From Dolomedes plantarius (Eukaryota > Arthropoda > Arachnida > Araneae > Dolomedidae), in contig OU015493.1 of the NCBI GenBank assembly GCA_907164885.2, positions 65,532,126 through 65,596,125 of the forward strand: DNA of 64,000 bases. The letters are read 5' to 3'. Positions 21,589 through 34,400 of the stretch are shown here, piece after piece. The first letter of the stretch is position 1; every line of letters begins with the position of its first letter. Under the pieces are notes generated by a model. The model was given only the letters and a program-made list of their open reading frames with translations. It was not told the origin of the DNA and searched no databases. The position numbers were made by a program, and so were the translations under genes.

Positions 21589-22284
21589 CAGTATCTCGTC
21601 TGCATACCTTTGGGCCGTCAAAGTACCATTCCGAATGATATGCAGGTCCGTACATCCACCTATGATGATTCCACCCCATACCATAAAACCAGCTCGTCTG
21701 TATTGTGACCTTTCATGAGCGAATGTGGGGTTATTTCGAGTGCCCCTTTCCCTCCATACCAAAACACGTCGGGTGTCACACTCCAGACTGAATCGGGACT
21801 CGTCTGTAAACAACACTTGGCTCCAATCATGTCGCTCCCAATCTCGATGTTCAGCAGCCCATCTTCTTCGGGCCGCACGGTGGCGTGAGATCAACGGAAT
21901 GCAGACCATTGGCCTATGTGCATAGAGACCTCCCTGATGAAGCCTATTACGTACTGTTTGACTGGACACCCTTCGTCCTGTTGCCAAGAACAACTGTCTT
22001 TGCAGCTGAGTAGCATTGTCTGTTCTGTTTCGACGAGCTGTTAACAGTATATACCGGTCATCAGTTGCTGTAGTGCCGCGTGGCCGACCTTACCCTGGTC
22101 GACGTCTAACATTCCCTGTTTCTTGGAATCGATTCCACAGCCTTGCATCGACACGTCTGGCGACTCCAACAGCGTCCGCGACACTACGTTGTGTTTGCCT
22201 GGATTCAAGTCTGCCTATAATACGCCATGACATGGATTCCGGTAAATCACGTGGTTGAGAAATTTTGAAGTCACCTTTTCTCAA
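21589..22284 (-). pseudogene. Tc1-like transposase, N-terminal and central part
   Basis: From 22284: a helix-turn-helix region (RIIGRLESRQTQRSVADAVG), an in-frame TAA at 22090-22092, then in the same frame GRRVSSQTVRNRLHQGGLYA, the first catalytic Asp in VLFTDESRFSLE, and WGGI motifs, ending at the LTR insertion in RYADEIL. DD34E-type Tc1 transposase by motif order. Confidence 0.88.
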
Positions 22285-22454
22285 AAAGAATAACTGAGCA
22301 ATCGAATTTCACAGTTAAGGCAGTAAAACAGACGTTTCTGCAACATCCCGATTTCCACACCTTATGTTCTTTTTCTGGTTTTTGACGTCATGAACTTTGA
22401 TTTGCATAGGAAGTTTTCCTCTTCTGTTTCCTGCTAGGCTTCAAATTATGGATG

Positions 22455-23189
22455 ACTAGCGGCCCGTCCCGACTTTGTCCGGGTTGAACAAAATATTATA
22501 CCAATAAATTTCCAGTTGATAGCCAATAAATTGTAAATCTTTTTTTACCTTAATAATAACCTAAATAATACATTAAATTAATTTTATGTTAGTTAATAAT
22601 TAAAATAAATTTTTTAAAAGCAAAAGGCGTGCCGGAGAACGGCTAGGTTCGAACCGCTAGCGTCAGAACAGAAGCCCACCGCGATAGCACCACGATAAGG
22701 ATCGTTGAAATCTTCGGAACAAAAAGAGGTAGAAGACAGTAGCGGCAACAATGGAGATTGTTAGGATTAAGTCCCTAACTTTATTTCTACTGATTAGATA
22801 GATATAATATATAGCCTATGTCCATCTGGAATAATGTACCTTTCAAACAGTGAAAGAATTTTTCGAATAGGTACAGTGGTTCTGAAGATTACCCTCCACG
22901 TACAAAATCCCCTCTCTCTTTATATATTAGTATAGATAGCACCACGCTAAGGATCGTTGAAGACTTCGCCAAAAAAAGCGGTAGAGGACAGTAGCGGTAA
23001 GAATGGAGATTGTTAGGATTAAGCCCCTAACTTTATTTCTACTGATTAGATATACATAATATATAGCTTATGTCCATCTCGAATAATGTACCTTTCAAAC
23101 AGTGAAAGAATTTTTCAAATAGGTACAGTGGTTCTGAAGATTACCCTCCACGTACAAAATCCCCTCTCTCTTTATATATTAGTATAGAT
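22455..23189 (+). repeat. RTE-like nonautonomous retroposon with tandem 252-bp tail
   Basis: Starts ACTAGCGGCCCGTCCCGAC and ends TATATATTAGTATAGAT, ends I associate with RTE-type sequences in arthropods. The last 252 bases are present twice in tandem (22686-22937 and 22938-23189), with a few substitutions between copies. No ORF is present. Confidence 0.65.
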
Positions 23190-23218
23190 TTATTTTATGT
23201 TACTTATCGGTGTAAGTA

Positions 23219-24805
23219 CACTGCTGGCCACTGTAAATGCAACACCCTGAAGGAAACATGCAAATAACATGAAATTTACAACATGCATTAGCGGAGGGCG
23301 GAGGTGAGATATGCAAATGATTAGAATTTCAGCGCAGACGCACATCACGCGCGCCTGTGGCGCCACTTCAAAGCGCTATTTAAGGCTTGGAGATTTCGAC
23401 GATTTCAAGATCGGCAATTGTGTTTTTCTTGTGGTTTTTTCAAAAAAGCGATCAATTATGCCTCGTCGAAAACAGCGATCATCTTTTGATCAAGTATCCG
23501 AGTTCGACAGAGGAAGGATAGTGGCCTACCGAGATTGTGGATTATCTTTCAGGGAAATCGGTAGTCGTGTTGGACGAAACCAAACAACTGTAATGCGGAT
23601 ATGTGATCGTTGGATGCAGGAGGGTACGACGGACCGGCGTGTTCGATAGCATCCACCTCAGCACACCACTTCACGTGATGACAGGCAAATTGTGCGCATG
23701 GCAGTGACGGATCGCTCAGTCACATCACGAACCATAGCACAGCACATGCAGTCTGTAACGCATCATCCAGTGTCTGCGCGTACCATTCGACGCCGTTTAT
23801 AGCAGAGGGGTCTGTCCGCAAGACGTCCATTGCTTTGTCTACCCTTGACGCAGAACCACAGACGTCTCCGCCGCCAATGGTGCGATGACAGAAGGATGTG
23901 GACGGCAGAATGGAATGAAATTGTCTGTACTGACGAGTCACGCTTCTGTCTGCAACACCACGATGGTCGCATTCGAGTCTGGAGACACCGTGAAGAGAAG
24001 ATGCTGAACAGCTGCGTTATGCACCGCCACAGACGTCTCCGCCGCCAATGGTGCGATGACAGAAGGATGTGGACGGCAGAATGGAATGAAATTGTCTTTA
24101 CTGATGAGTCACGCTTCTGTCTGCAACACCACGATGGTCGCATTCGAGTCTGGAGACACCGTGAAGAGAGGATGCTGAACAGCTGCGTTATGCACCGCCA
24201 CACTGGTCTTGCACCGGATATTATGCTATGGGGCGGTATTGGATATCACTCTCGCACACCTCAAGTACGCATTGCCGGTACTTTAAACAGGCAGCGCTAC
24301 ATGTCCGAGGTGTTGGAGCCAGTTGTCCTTCCTTACCTTCAGGGCTTGCCCACAGCCATATTTCAACAGGATAATGCGCGACCACACGTGGCACGCATTG
24401 TCCAACGGTTCTTTGTCAATCGCTAGATTGAATTGCTTCTCTGGCCGCCTCGCTCTCCGGATCTTTCGCCGATAGAAAACATGTGGTCCATGGTTGCTCT
24501 ACGATTGACCCAGATTCCATCCCCAGCTGCCACAGCAGATCAACTTTGGCAACGTGTGGAAGCTGCTTGGTCTGCTGTACCCCAAGAACTCATCCAAAGT
24601 CTCTTTGAATCAATGCCGAGGCGTGTGGCAGCGGTGATCTCCAACAATGGCGGCTACTCTGGCTACTGATTTTGGCAGTAACCACACTTCACAGAAGTCT
24701 ATAAATTTAATCATTTGATACTTGGTCAACATGTTATCTACAAAATAAATTTTGTTGTGATATCTCTTGTCTTTCTTGGTGTTGCAATTTGGGTGGCCAG
24801 CAGTG
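23219..24805 (+). mobile_element. Tc1-like element with complete ends
   Basis: Terminal inverted repeats CACTGCTGGCCAC...GCAACACC at both ends, flanked by TA (23217-23218 and 24806-24807). Length 1587 bases, normal for Tc1 elements after subtracting an internal 171-base duplication. Contains one transposase reading frame interrupted only by stop codons. Confidence 0.93.
23458..24669 (+). pseudogene. Tc1-like transposase with duplicated catalytic segment
   Basis: Starts at ATG 23458 (MPRRKQRSSFDQVSEFDRG) and stays in one frame to the stop at 24667, broken by three TAG codons (23647, near 23801 and 24424). An N-terminal helix-turn-helix (LSFREIGSRVGRNQTTVMRI) is followed by the DDE core: the first Asp in TDESRFCLQ, the second in QQDNARPHVA and Glu in SPDLSPIENMW. 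A block of 57 codons holding the first Asp is repeated in tandem (23861-24031 and 24032-24202), with three base differences seen between copies. The reading would be non-functional because of the stops. Confidence 0.92.
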
Positions 24806-24807
24806 TA

Positions 24808-25640
24808 TTTGCGTAATTTCGTTAAAACCATGTGCTCCTCTAATTGTTTTGAGCAGTGTAGTTTATGTGGTATAATATCTGTTTTATGTGGTGTCCTGTA
24901 TGGTAAGATGTGCATTTCGATTATTTTTATTTGGTTTTGTCTTTAGATCTATAATGATTGATGGTTTTGGAGACGTAGCTCCAAATAGTGTTAATTATGA
25001 TTGTGTTTAGTGCTATGTCTGTTTATTTTTACTATTATTGGGATTTATGTAATTTGTAGTTATTATTATTATTATTATTATTATTGTGAAATGTAGTAAA
25101 TTTAATATTATACTTAAAGGACGCCAGGCAGATAATTCTCAGATGTGTGTTTGCAGACTGCGCATGCGGCCACCATCTTGGGGGGGGGGGGGACATGCAT
25201 GGGACTCTTTGCATGGGTCGTGCATGGAACTCTTTACGACAGAAGGGGACGACGCGGTGGGGTCCTATGAGAGGGAATCCTCGGTCTTCAGACTGCGTGA
25301 GGTTGCACAAGAGAGAGCAGCGCGTGGGAGTGTGATCCCAAAAGACGCACTAGGTTTTGATTGTTCTTAGTCTGAGTCAGAGGAAAGAGGTAGTTTAGTT
25401 AATTATAAATAGTTTGTAATTAAGTCCTGTAAATGATTTGAGTGCTGTGCTTTGTGTATGAATCGTCTGAATAAAATATTTTGAATATTCACTTGAGTGA
25501 TGCTGAGACGTCGTCTTGATAACGTCGCTTGATAACGTCGTCTATCAGAGAAAGATCGAAGTGAGGAGACAATTACTTAAACAAATTGAGCTTGCCATTA
25601 TTCTTCAGTGACTGAACCCAAACAAAAATTAAGGTAGACG
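24808..25640. other. Noncoding stretch with a possible LTR
   Basis: Contains an (ATT)n run (25055-25086), a G run (25179-25191) and, from about 25100 to 25560, GC-richer sequence with AATAAA near 25469. It could be a decayed LTR, but no target duplication or TG/CA boundary could be fixed. Confidence 0.3.
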
Positions 25641-26170
25641 CAGGGCCTGATTATGAATGCTGGGGGCCCCTGGGCAGATGCTATTTGGGAGCCCCCTTAC
25701 GAACATTTATAAATATAAGAACTATCCATGGACTATACGTACTATTAGAAGTACTAGGTGCATACACCAAGCATGTGAGGAAAAGTTGCTAAAAAGCAGG
25801 ATTAAAAAAATCGTTTGATTTAAATTTTGATTCAAATAATGAATTAAACCAAACAACCCTGCTTGTGAATCCTATATTTGCTGTTACAGTGTATGGCTGA
25901 TAAGATGAAGCATTCATAGACATGTTTCACATAAAATTGAAAACGTCTTTCACCTTCTGATGTACATCTGATACAACCTGATAGTTTAACATTCTTCCTA
26001 AAGCAGAAAGCGAAATTAAAAAATTTCACTTATCCGACACCCTATCTATTTTAGTGTTGAGAAACATCGTTAAAGAGATTTTGCATGTTAAAGAGGACAG
26101 TTTTGGGGTCCCCTAACATCAGGGGGCCCTGGGCAAAGTCCCGATTTGCCCATGCTATAAAAAGGCCCTG
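25641..26170. mobile_element. hAT-type nonautonomous element
   Basis: Terminal repeats beginning CAGGGCCT at both ends, flanked by the perfect 8-bp duplication GGTAGACG (25633-25640 and 26171-26178). 530 bases. The ends are rich in GGGCCC-like runs. It lies beside a hAT transposase scrap (26190-26480). Confidence 0.88.
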
Positions 26171-26189
26171 GGTAGACGTAGAGGGGAAC

Positions 26190-26480
26190 TGTATTCCACC
26201 ACGATCGTACCATGAATATTTTCCCGATGAAGGAATCTTGCTGAGCAAATTTTGGTCTCTCAACAACTTATCTTAAAACTTCTCACACTCCATTTCCCAC
26301 TTTTTTCTTACAAGTAACATAGCCTTCATTGCCTCAATACTTATCTAGATTTCTCTTTTGACTACATATCGTACATGAGAAAATATTCTCTCAACAAGTG
26401 CTCTGCTTCCTGGAAGACTTCCACAACATTTGAAAAGTCTGGACGTTTTTCGCTGATTTAAAGAAAAAAAAACTGTACCC
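26190..26480 (-). pseudogene. hAT transposase C-terminal fragment
   Basis: Read on the minus strand from about 26480: SLPGSRALVERIFSHVRYVV, then SIEAMKAMLLVRKKW, the dimerisation-domain pattern of hAT transposases (LPGSS..VERIFS..). One stop interrupts each half. No zinc finger or catalytic core is visible. Confidence 0.7.
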
Positions 26481-27039
26481 AACGATCAGATACAAGAATG
26501 TTTTCTTTATATTATGTATATTCGACTGCCTCACAATTATAGATTTTATGACGATCCACTGATCAAATATACTTGTTCTGTTTCTGTACGAGTGATGAAT
26601 CCTTCATTCAGGTTGTCCTGTATTTCTGTCCATTCAAGTGTTTTCCTTAGTAGCACCCACTTAAACCCAGTGTGTTATAAACTGTACTTCCCCTTATAGG
26701 CATATTATAAGCTGGTTTAATAGAAATTCTCAACTACCTCAACAAACTTAGTTTCATTATCAAGTAAAACGCCATTTTTTTCTCTCTAATGCGGAGGTCG
26801 CTGGTCCTGACACGTTCGCACTGGACCGTGGAAACTGTTGACTACTTTTTATCTGGAAGCACCCTATAGGGGCATCAACGTTGTTCTCTTTGTGCCACCT
26901 CAATTTTGATCAACACCCCGGGAGGGTCAGAGGGGGGCAGCTTGATCAAAATATTGTTGATGCTTTTGTTGATGAAATCATTTTTATTTATGTTATTAGG
27001 AATAGCAAAATACTCAAACAAGTAAAGTTAAAAAGTACT
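26480..27039. other. Noncoding stretch
   Basis: No gene recognised. Probably the rest of the decayed hAT element beside it; a GC-richer block lies at 26790-26950. Confidence 0.3.
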
Positions 27040-27047
27040 ATGTGAAT

Positions 27048-27504
27048 CAGGCCCTGATTTACCATTAGGCCCAGTAGGCCCGGGCCTAGGGGCCCCCTAA
27101 AATTTTTACTTTAAAAGAAAAAATTCCCAATTCAATTTTTTTATTTTACCTTTTTTAATAGCAATTTTTTTTATATATCCTTACAAATTTGATTGATAGG
27201 TTGTCATATGTATAGTTCATCATATGTATGTTATAGTGTATATAAGGGATTAATAAGGTTTTCTGGTTGCATTGTATTTGTGTTTTAATGATGAAGTTAA
27301 TATGTTGTATTGCTTTTTGTTATTTGATAATGTTCTAGGCTTCTACGCTTCAAATAGCCAATTCTTGGTAAAATGGTACTTTCACAATGATTCATGATTA
27401 TTTTTTTTGTGTCAATTTTGGAAAATTTACACCCACATCAGTGTTAGGGGGACCCCCATCCTGAGTTGTGCCTATAGTCAAGAATTTTCTAAATCGTGCC
27501 CTGA
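27048..27504. mobile_element. hAT-type nonautonomous element
   Basis: Ends CAGGCCCTGATTTA (left) and, read inward from the right, CAGGGCACGATTTA. They are flanked by the perfect 8-bp duplication ATGTGAAT (27040-27047 and 27505-27512). 457 bases, AT-rich interior, no ORF. Confidence 0.88.
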
Positions 27505-27522
27505 TGTGAATGACTCGTGCAC

Positions 27523-27943
27523 ATAGGCATAGCATCGGGGGGGGGGGGGGAGGCCCTTACCTCTCCAACTTAACTTGAAATAAATTAAAACGTTAATATA
27601 TAACGCTTACGCTAAATTACGTTAATAATGCTAAGTTCAGTTACAATTGGAAAATTGTGGAAAACTTTTGAGAGAGTTGGGTTTTTTCCGCTTTTTCAAA
27701 TTGTGAAACTGAAGATTCCGATTATGTCTTTAGCCTTAACATAGTTTTTAACAATGATATGATCCATAACAAAAATTCGATGCTATTTTTTTTCTCATTT
27801 TATTTATATTATATTTATTTTTCTCATTGTATAACTTTTGAATACCACTCTAAGGACCGGTCGGCAATCAATGCTCTGGGGAGGGCCCGAACTGAATTTA
27901 ATTCGTGCTCCCCAAAAGTTAGAAGCACGCTACGCCTATGCTC
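27523..27943. mobile_element. Possible third hAT-type element
   Basis: Imperfect inverted ends CATAGGCATAGC (27523) and its near complement GCTACGCCTATG (ending about 27943), with 8-base flanks CTCGTGCA and CTCGCGGA that match at six positions. Includes a 15-base G run near 27537. Weaker than its neighbours. Confidence 0.45.
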
Positions 27944-28438
27944 GCGGAAATCTTGAACAATGAATTATTTATTAATTGAAACAAAATATTTAAGCATCAA
28001 ACAGACAGAAAACAGTAATTACAAAATATTAAATTGTCAATTATGAGTGCAATACTGGGATCCTTAATCGATTCATACGAACACCTTTTCTTAGAATTAA
28101 TACTAGTTTCTATTAAGCAGTCAAACGAAGAAGTATCTAGAAACTAAATAGGTACTTATTTGTGAAAAGAATAAACTTTGCGATCAATTAACTATCTTGC
28201 GCAGCAACACTACAATATTTGGCCGTAGCTCTAATTCCTTTAGTTCCATGTAGTCCAAAGGCAACAGAATATTTCATGATACTCCATGGTACCTACAAAC
28301 TGTACCGTGATCGTTTACAGAAGATAAAAGTTTGTTTAGACCCGATATCAGAGATCTTACCCGACCAAATTGAGTTAAATGCTAATGTGAGACAAACTGT
28401 TGTCCACATTTTAGTTGAATTTTATCACATCAGGGAAA

Positions 28439-31400
28439 ATGAGTAGCAATTTATTGATTGGGAGAGTAGCGTTAGTTACAGGTGGTGGAGGTGGAATTGG
28501 TAGAGCTGTTAGTTCAATATTTGCTAAAGAAGGCGCAATAGTTATAGCTACTGATATCAACGAAGATGCCGTTCGCCAAACCATACAATCCCTTCCAGGT
28601 ATTTACTTCCTGAACGTTTTAAAGTTGTGAACTTTCGTTCAACGATGCACGGTGGCGCATAGATGATTTAAAATGAAAATTTAAGTATTTGCGTGGGCCG
28701 ACCTGGCCCCATCTCCTAGACTATCCCCATTTGCGTTAACTGAATAATTTAAACATGCAGGCACCTTCGGATTTCCTTTGAAATTACTAATTAGAAATGC
28801 TTCATTTATTTTTTTTTATCATTTTTTGTTCTCCTAAATCAAACAGGACTTTGTTCCTTTCTCCCAAAATTCTAACAAACTTTTGATTTTGCATTGAGGA
28901 GAAAAAACAAATTAGAAACATGGTAAACTTTTATTAAGGCACATGCAGGTGCATAAGAATTAGGTTTATAAATGAAATATTGCATCAACTAGCATTGCAG
29001 CTCATGACAGCACTGCTAGTTGATGGAATTAATATCACATTACATAGAAGACAAGTATGAAAGGTATGCTTAAATGAAATTCCTAAGGAGTTTAGTTTGA
29101 TAAATCATGGCCCTAGTAAAGAATTAACAGATTGCTCATTCATTACTGCCACTAAAGCTAGAATTTAAAGCTGACGTATCATTTACAAAATGCTATAATA
29201 CACATGAATCTAGGAAAGAGAACCTATAAAACCTTTTTTGATTTTGTAACTGCCTTTGTATGTATATAAAAAACTTCAAATTACTAATGAAAATTTTCAA
29301 ATTACTAATAAAATTATTCCTGTCATTTTATCGATTTTTTTAAAAAATATATATATTTTTTTAGAGCATGTATGCATATTGTGGCACTGTTAAGATGCGA
29401 CAATATATATACGCGCAGTAATTTCAGGTTGATAAGATTCAAGGAACTCAATTTTTAGAGAAATGATTTTAGAGCTTGATTATTTTTTGTTAAATTCTGA
29501 AAAAAAAGACTGAACTTTAAAAAATTAAATTTTTTCTACTCATTGTTTTCCAACTCCTTAAAGGTACCTATTATTAAATAGATTCAGATATCGCACAAAT
29601 TTGTACTACCCAGAAAAGTTAGCTTTTATGAATTCATTGCACACTTACCATAGTGGTCATCAAGTTTGTTCTGTATATAATGAGAAATGGTACTTTCATA
29701 AATAGTTTTGGTCAGTAATTATATCCAGAAAATGCAAAAGCTAAATTTTTTTTTTTTTTTTTTTTTACATAGTAGATATATTTTCAATATTATATAGGGT
29801 TATAATGAAAAATACAACAAATGGAAAAAAAAAATTTGATTACCAGATACAGATAGGCTCATCTTATATTTTCTTTTTCAAACTGGGCTGAAAAAAAAAA
29901 TGTTGAATGGTGAAAAACAAAATTTAATATAAGACATTATTACTTTGATTTTAGCCATTCATATTAGTTTCTTTTACATACTTTCTAAAGGGCTTATTTT
30001 TAATATTAAAAATTTTCTAGGTCTAAGTTTACTTTATAGAACAATAGATCTAACAGCAGATTCTGCCATTCTTTATCTTTCTTCAGCTTAGACATTCATG
30101 ATGCCTTTCAACTTGATCTGAGTACTTATAGACTTAACATTCATTCTGTAACTCATCATATTAAAATATTAGTGCTCATAGTCAAAAATCCAAAGAATAA
30201 AATGGTAGATGGATACTTAATTACATACTAAGACGAGTCCAATGTGGTAGGGGGATATGAAGGGAAAAGATTCCGTAGCCCTTGACCTTCAGGGACCTGG
30301 CTCCATTGTATGGGCTAGAGTTCAGAGCTAGATATGAATTTTTCTCTCAGATCAAGTGCTGATCATATGTCCCAAAAGGGGACAAAATTGTTTACAAATT
30401 TGAATATTACAATCATACAGTAACAAATACAAATTTAAGCATAGCTATAAATAGAAAGATTTTTTTATAGCTTCTTTCTTTTCTTTGGTAAACTATTCCT
30501 TTTCAGATCTTATTTTGAGCAAAGTAAACTGAATTCTCCTCTTCCTTATAAGTCCATTGGTTATATCAAATCAATCTCTTTATTTTCATAACACTCTCTT
30601 AAAATATTTAGAAACAGTCCTCATTTTTTTGGGCGGGTTCATCTCAGAAATGTGCTAAAAATTATAAATGATTAAAAACATTTAGGTTTTTCTAAATATA
30701 CATATACAATTCTGACAAAATAATGCTAGTCTTCTTGCAGTATGTTTAAATTAAGCATTTATTACATTCAGTTTATTGACTGCTAGTTTGATCTTTTATT
30801 AAAAATGTGCCAATGTAAATCTATCCAAGTATAAGGTACAGACTGGCATAGAAAACAGAGTTTTAAGTTTCGCTCCCTTAAATTAGTTCAACAATTAATG
30901 AAAAATGGTGATTTTATTCATAAAAAGAGGTATGAAACTTTCCTGTTCCCTTTTTTCTTTAGTACATCTTCTATACCATTTTTATTACTCATTGTAATAT
31001 TACATTACTTATGTTGTATTTTAAACTTTTGTTTTTGTTACTTATTATTTATTTAAAACAAAGAGTATTAATTATTTTAACTTATTTCTTATTATTAAAA
31101 TTGGATGAGTAATTAATTTCTCTTAGTTACACATTTCATTTCATTTAATCGTATAGTGGCGAGTTTGATATAAGCGAGAGAAGCATTGTGTAATTGCGTT
31201 GTGTATTAATTCTCCGAACTAAAACAATAACCTAGATTCTATGGCTAACACAAATTCACAAATGATTACTCACAAAACATGACAGACACAATTTTAACTG
31301 AGGGAGCAAACTAAAAATTTTATTCATTTCTTTTAACACAAATTAATAAAATTTTTTCACTTTACTTTAAACAATAGAATTTAGTAAAGATTTTCCCTCA

Positions 31401-34400
31401 TTGGTTTAACTTCATAATAAATTCAACATACAAAAACATATAATGACTCATTCTACTTGTAATAATAATAGCATTAAATAATATCCCTCATATTAAAATT
31501 ATCAAGAGTTCACTTGAACATCTTCATTATAAATTCATCATACAAATACTATTTAATAACAACCTCATTCTACTTGTAATTATAATAACATTAGATAATA
31601 TCCCTCGTAATAAAATTAATAAGTATCACCTTGAACATCATTAAGAGAAAAAAAATAGCCAAAATAAAATAAGTGATTGACTGACAAGAAAAACGTAAAG
31701 AACAAAAAAATATTAAATTATGCCATGGCTAAAAATAAAAAAAAAACTTATCTGAAAGGGAATTCATGGGGGGCTTGTGTCTTCTTCCATAATAAAGCTA
31801 TCTTTGAGTGCTGAGAGAGAAGCCATTTTAGCTCCGGAGTGCTTCTTCATGGTCTTACAGACTGTAATCTTAGCAGGCAGGCATCAAGAGCCTGGTCAAA
31901 GAGAGAGTCAGCCCTCGTTTTTTTTTTTTTTTGTGTCCATCCTTTTTATAATTTTTTTCAGTCCGTTCTACGGGGCCCCCTTCGATTTCATCATCTCTGC
32001 AATTATTGGTTGAATGCATCTCCAGGGCTCATGACCCCCTCACATACGGGGACCTAGTCCGCCCGAGGGGTTCACTTATCAGTACATTCCTCTCGCAAAA
32101 GTGAGTAAAATTCGTCTCTTTTCTTGAATGAAACTGAATAAACTCTCAGCACCATTTCTGTAAGGTTTTCGTGAAGCACTTCTGAGTTTTAATCCAGTAT
32201 GCGATAATTTAAAAAATATATATAAAAAGGAAATTTAAGTGTATGAAAACTTAAAAATTATAAGGGAGTAAATAAATAAAAGGTTAAACAAAACTTAAAT
32301 CTAAAAAAAAAACTTTACCTTGAGTCAGTCAATCAACATGAAAAGAATTAAAACAAATTGAAAATTGTCAGTCAATCAAATACTTAAACAAATTAAATAA
32401 CTGTACGCTACATTTATTGTACAAAAACATGATTTACAATTTGCTCAACTTTCATGAATGCCACCACAATTAATCTGCACGAAAATTAATCTAATGACAT
32501 CAAACTTAAACAACAGGTGGAGAAAATTATAAACATATTTAATTCTCTGTATATTTAATTTAATTTATAAAGTGATACACAACACTTAAAAACATAGTTC
32601 TAAAATACTTTATCCTTACATTCATGTCTATAATCTTACTAGATAGCTGTTACTTCTGAATGCTTTATTTGTTTCTTATACTGTTGCTTAAAGATCTACT
32701 TATAGACTGATTGGGCCCTTTTTTGTATTGGCGAATCTCATTATGTTATGACCTCAAAGAAGGCAATTTTGAAATTACAGATCACCTATAAAATTATTCA
32801 AACACTTTCACTATCTCAAATAAATTTCCTTTTGAAGCATTCAGTCACATTTTCTCCAGAACTGAATATCTTAATGCTGACCATTTGGACAACTGTGCAC
32901 TGCACAGCAGGATTTTAATGACTTAGTTCAAAGGTGCTGGAGAGCCCACGAGTGAATGGCATAATAGCCAAGTGCTCGATATTGACAAACAACAGCAAAT
33001 CACCTATATTTTCTCTCTTCAAAGGATGTAGCTCAAAAATCTTTCTGATGCAGCTTGAGCTTATTTTGAACACACTATTCATTCATTTATTATCGTTTTG
33101 TCTTCATTGAATGGCAATATAATAAGACTGATTTGTAGTTCTTGGCACATTTCTAATTCACATTTGTATCGATAAATTATATAAAATTCTATACATAAAA
33201 TTGGACATTAAGGGCTTCGTTTATGTATCTGGTATAGGATCATCTGGGCGATGGCTGGGGTGTTAGCATTTGGTTCAGAACCAGTGGGCTCAAGTCCCAC
33301 TATTTGCATGAATGTTTGTAGCTGTTCAGAATGGGCTTTAAATTGTAGGTCCTGGTTCTAGTTTTATTACATAGTTAAATACAGTGGCGCCGGAAAGGGG
33401 GGGCAAGGGAGGGCTCTTGCCCCCCCCTCCTAGTAAATTGAATTTTTGTTTCTACCTAGCGCTCGTAAAATATTAGAATTTCCATTTAAAATCATAAAGC
33501 CTAACAAAACTCAATATTAAATTGCAACCTCACACACGTTAACGCAAGCACGATAAACGTCATTCCATATACGCAGGAGCAATTAATCTCCAATTTCAGG
33601 TACAAAATATTAACTACCATTTACTTTTAATTTGAAGTGTTACAAATTTTTTTAGTCTTACCTCCTACCACAACAACAATTGAAAGATCTTTTAGTACGC
33701 TCCGACGGGTAAAAACCTGGTTGAGATCAACCATGTCTCAAGAGAGACTTTCTGGTCTCTGTATGCTTAGCGAATCTGTGAGTAAAAATAGAGACACATT
33801 TATTGAAAAAGTAATTAATAGATTTTCTCAAAATAGAAGAAATCTCTCATTACTTTTCTCCGATTAGAAAAATAACATAAAAGTGAATTTTTTATAACCG
33901 TATATATGTATTTTTAACAATATTGGTGTAAAAGTTTTAATCTACTTTACTTTGCCCCCCTCTATATTTGACTCTTCCGGCGCCACTGGTTAAATATATA
34001 TATATATTACTGGTTTAAATATATATATATATATATATTACTGTTATGAGAACTGTGAAAGCAGCCTGATTATATGAGTTTTCTGTTTAGACTAAAATAT
34101 CTTACGAGTATAAATAAATTATGCAGTACTCTAGAAGCAAGGATTAATTATGGACATGGTGGTACAATTACACCCATACCTCGCTTTATGGCCTAGATAT
34201 GTTCTGGAAAAGTTGGCCGTAAAACAAAAAGCCGTGTAACGTATCAATTATTTTGATACATACCCATACAAATTTAATTGGATCTGTTCCAATTTTTTAT
34301 AAATAATATAGTTTTTAGTTCATAAAGCATTTTATTCTTTTTATTTCCTATAAAAATGCTTGCATAAAAATAAAAGTACAAAACAATGTAATAATAAACA

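Larger units (their letters stand above)
20017..22454 (-). mobile_element. Tc1-like element split by a solo LTR
   Basis: The left end CACTGCTAAAAAAAAATTAC follows a TA (20015-20016) and looks like a Tc1-type terminal repeat. The right end is not recognisable: a retroposon begins at 22455 and seems to have replaced it. Transposase pieces lie on the minus strand at 22284-21589 and 20623-20267, separated by the 965-bp LTR insertion. Confidence 0.75.

Noticed and set aside
23763..24203. A 146-codon minus-strand frame with internal repeats
   Set aside because: It is the antisense of the duplicated Tc1 transposase block; the repeat comes from the 171-bp duplication.
28219..28446. A 75-codon frame just upstream of HSD17B8
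   Set aside because: Different frame from the gene, lacks an ATG start, no family match; most likely 5' flank or UTR.
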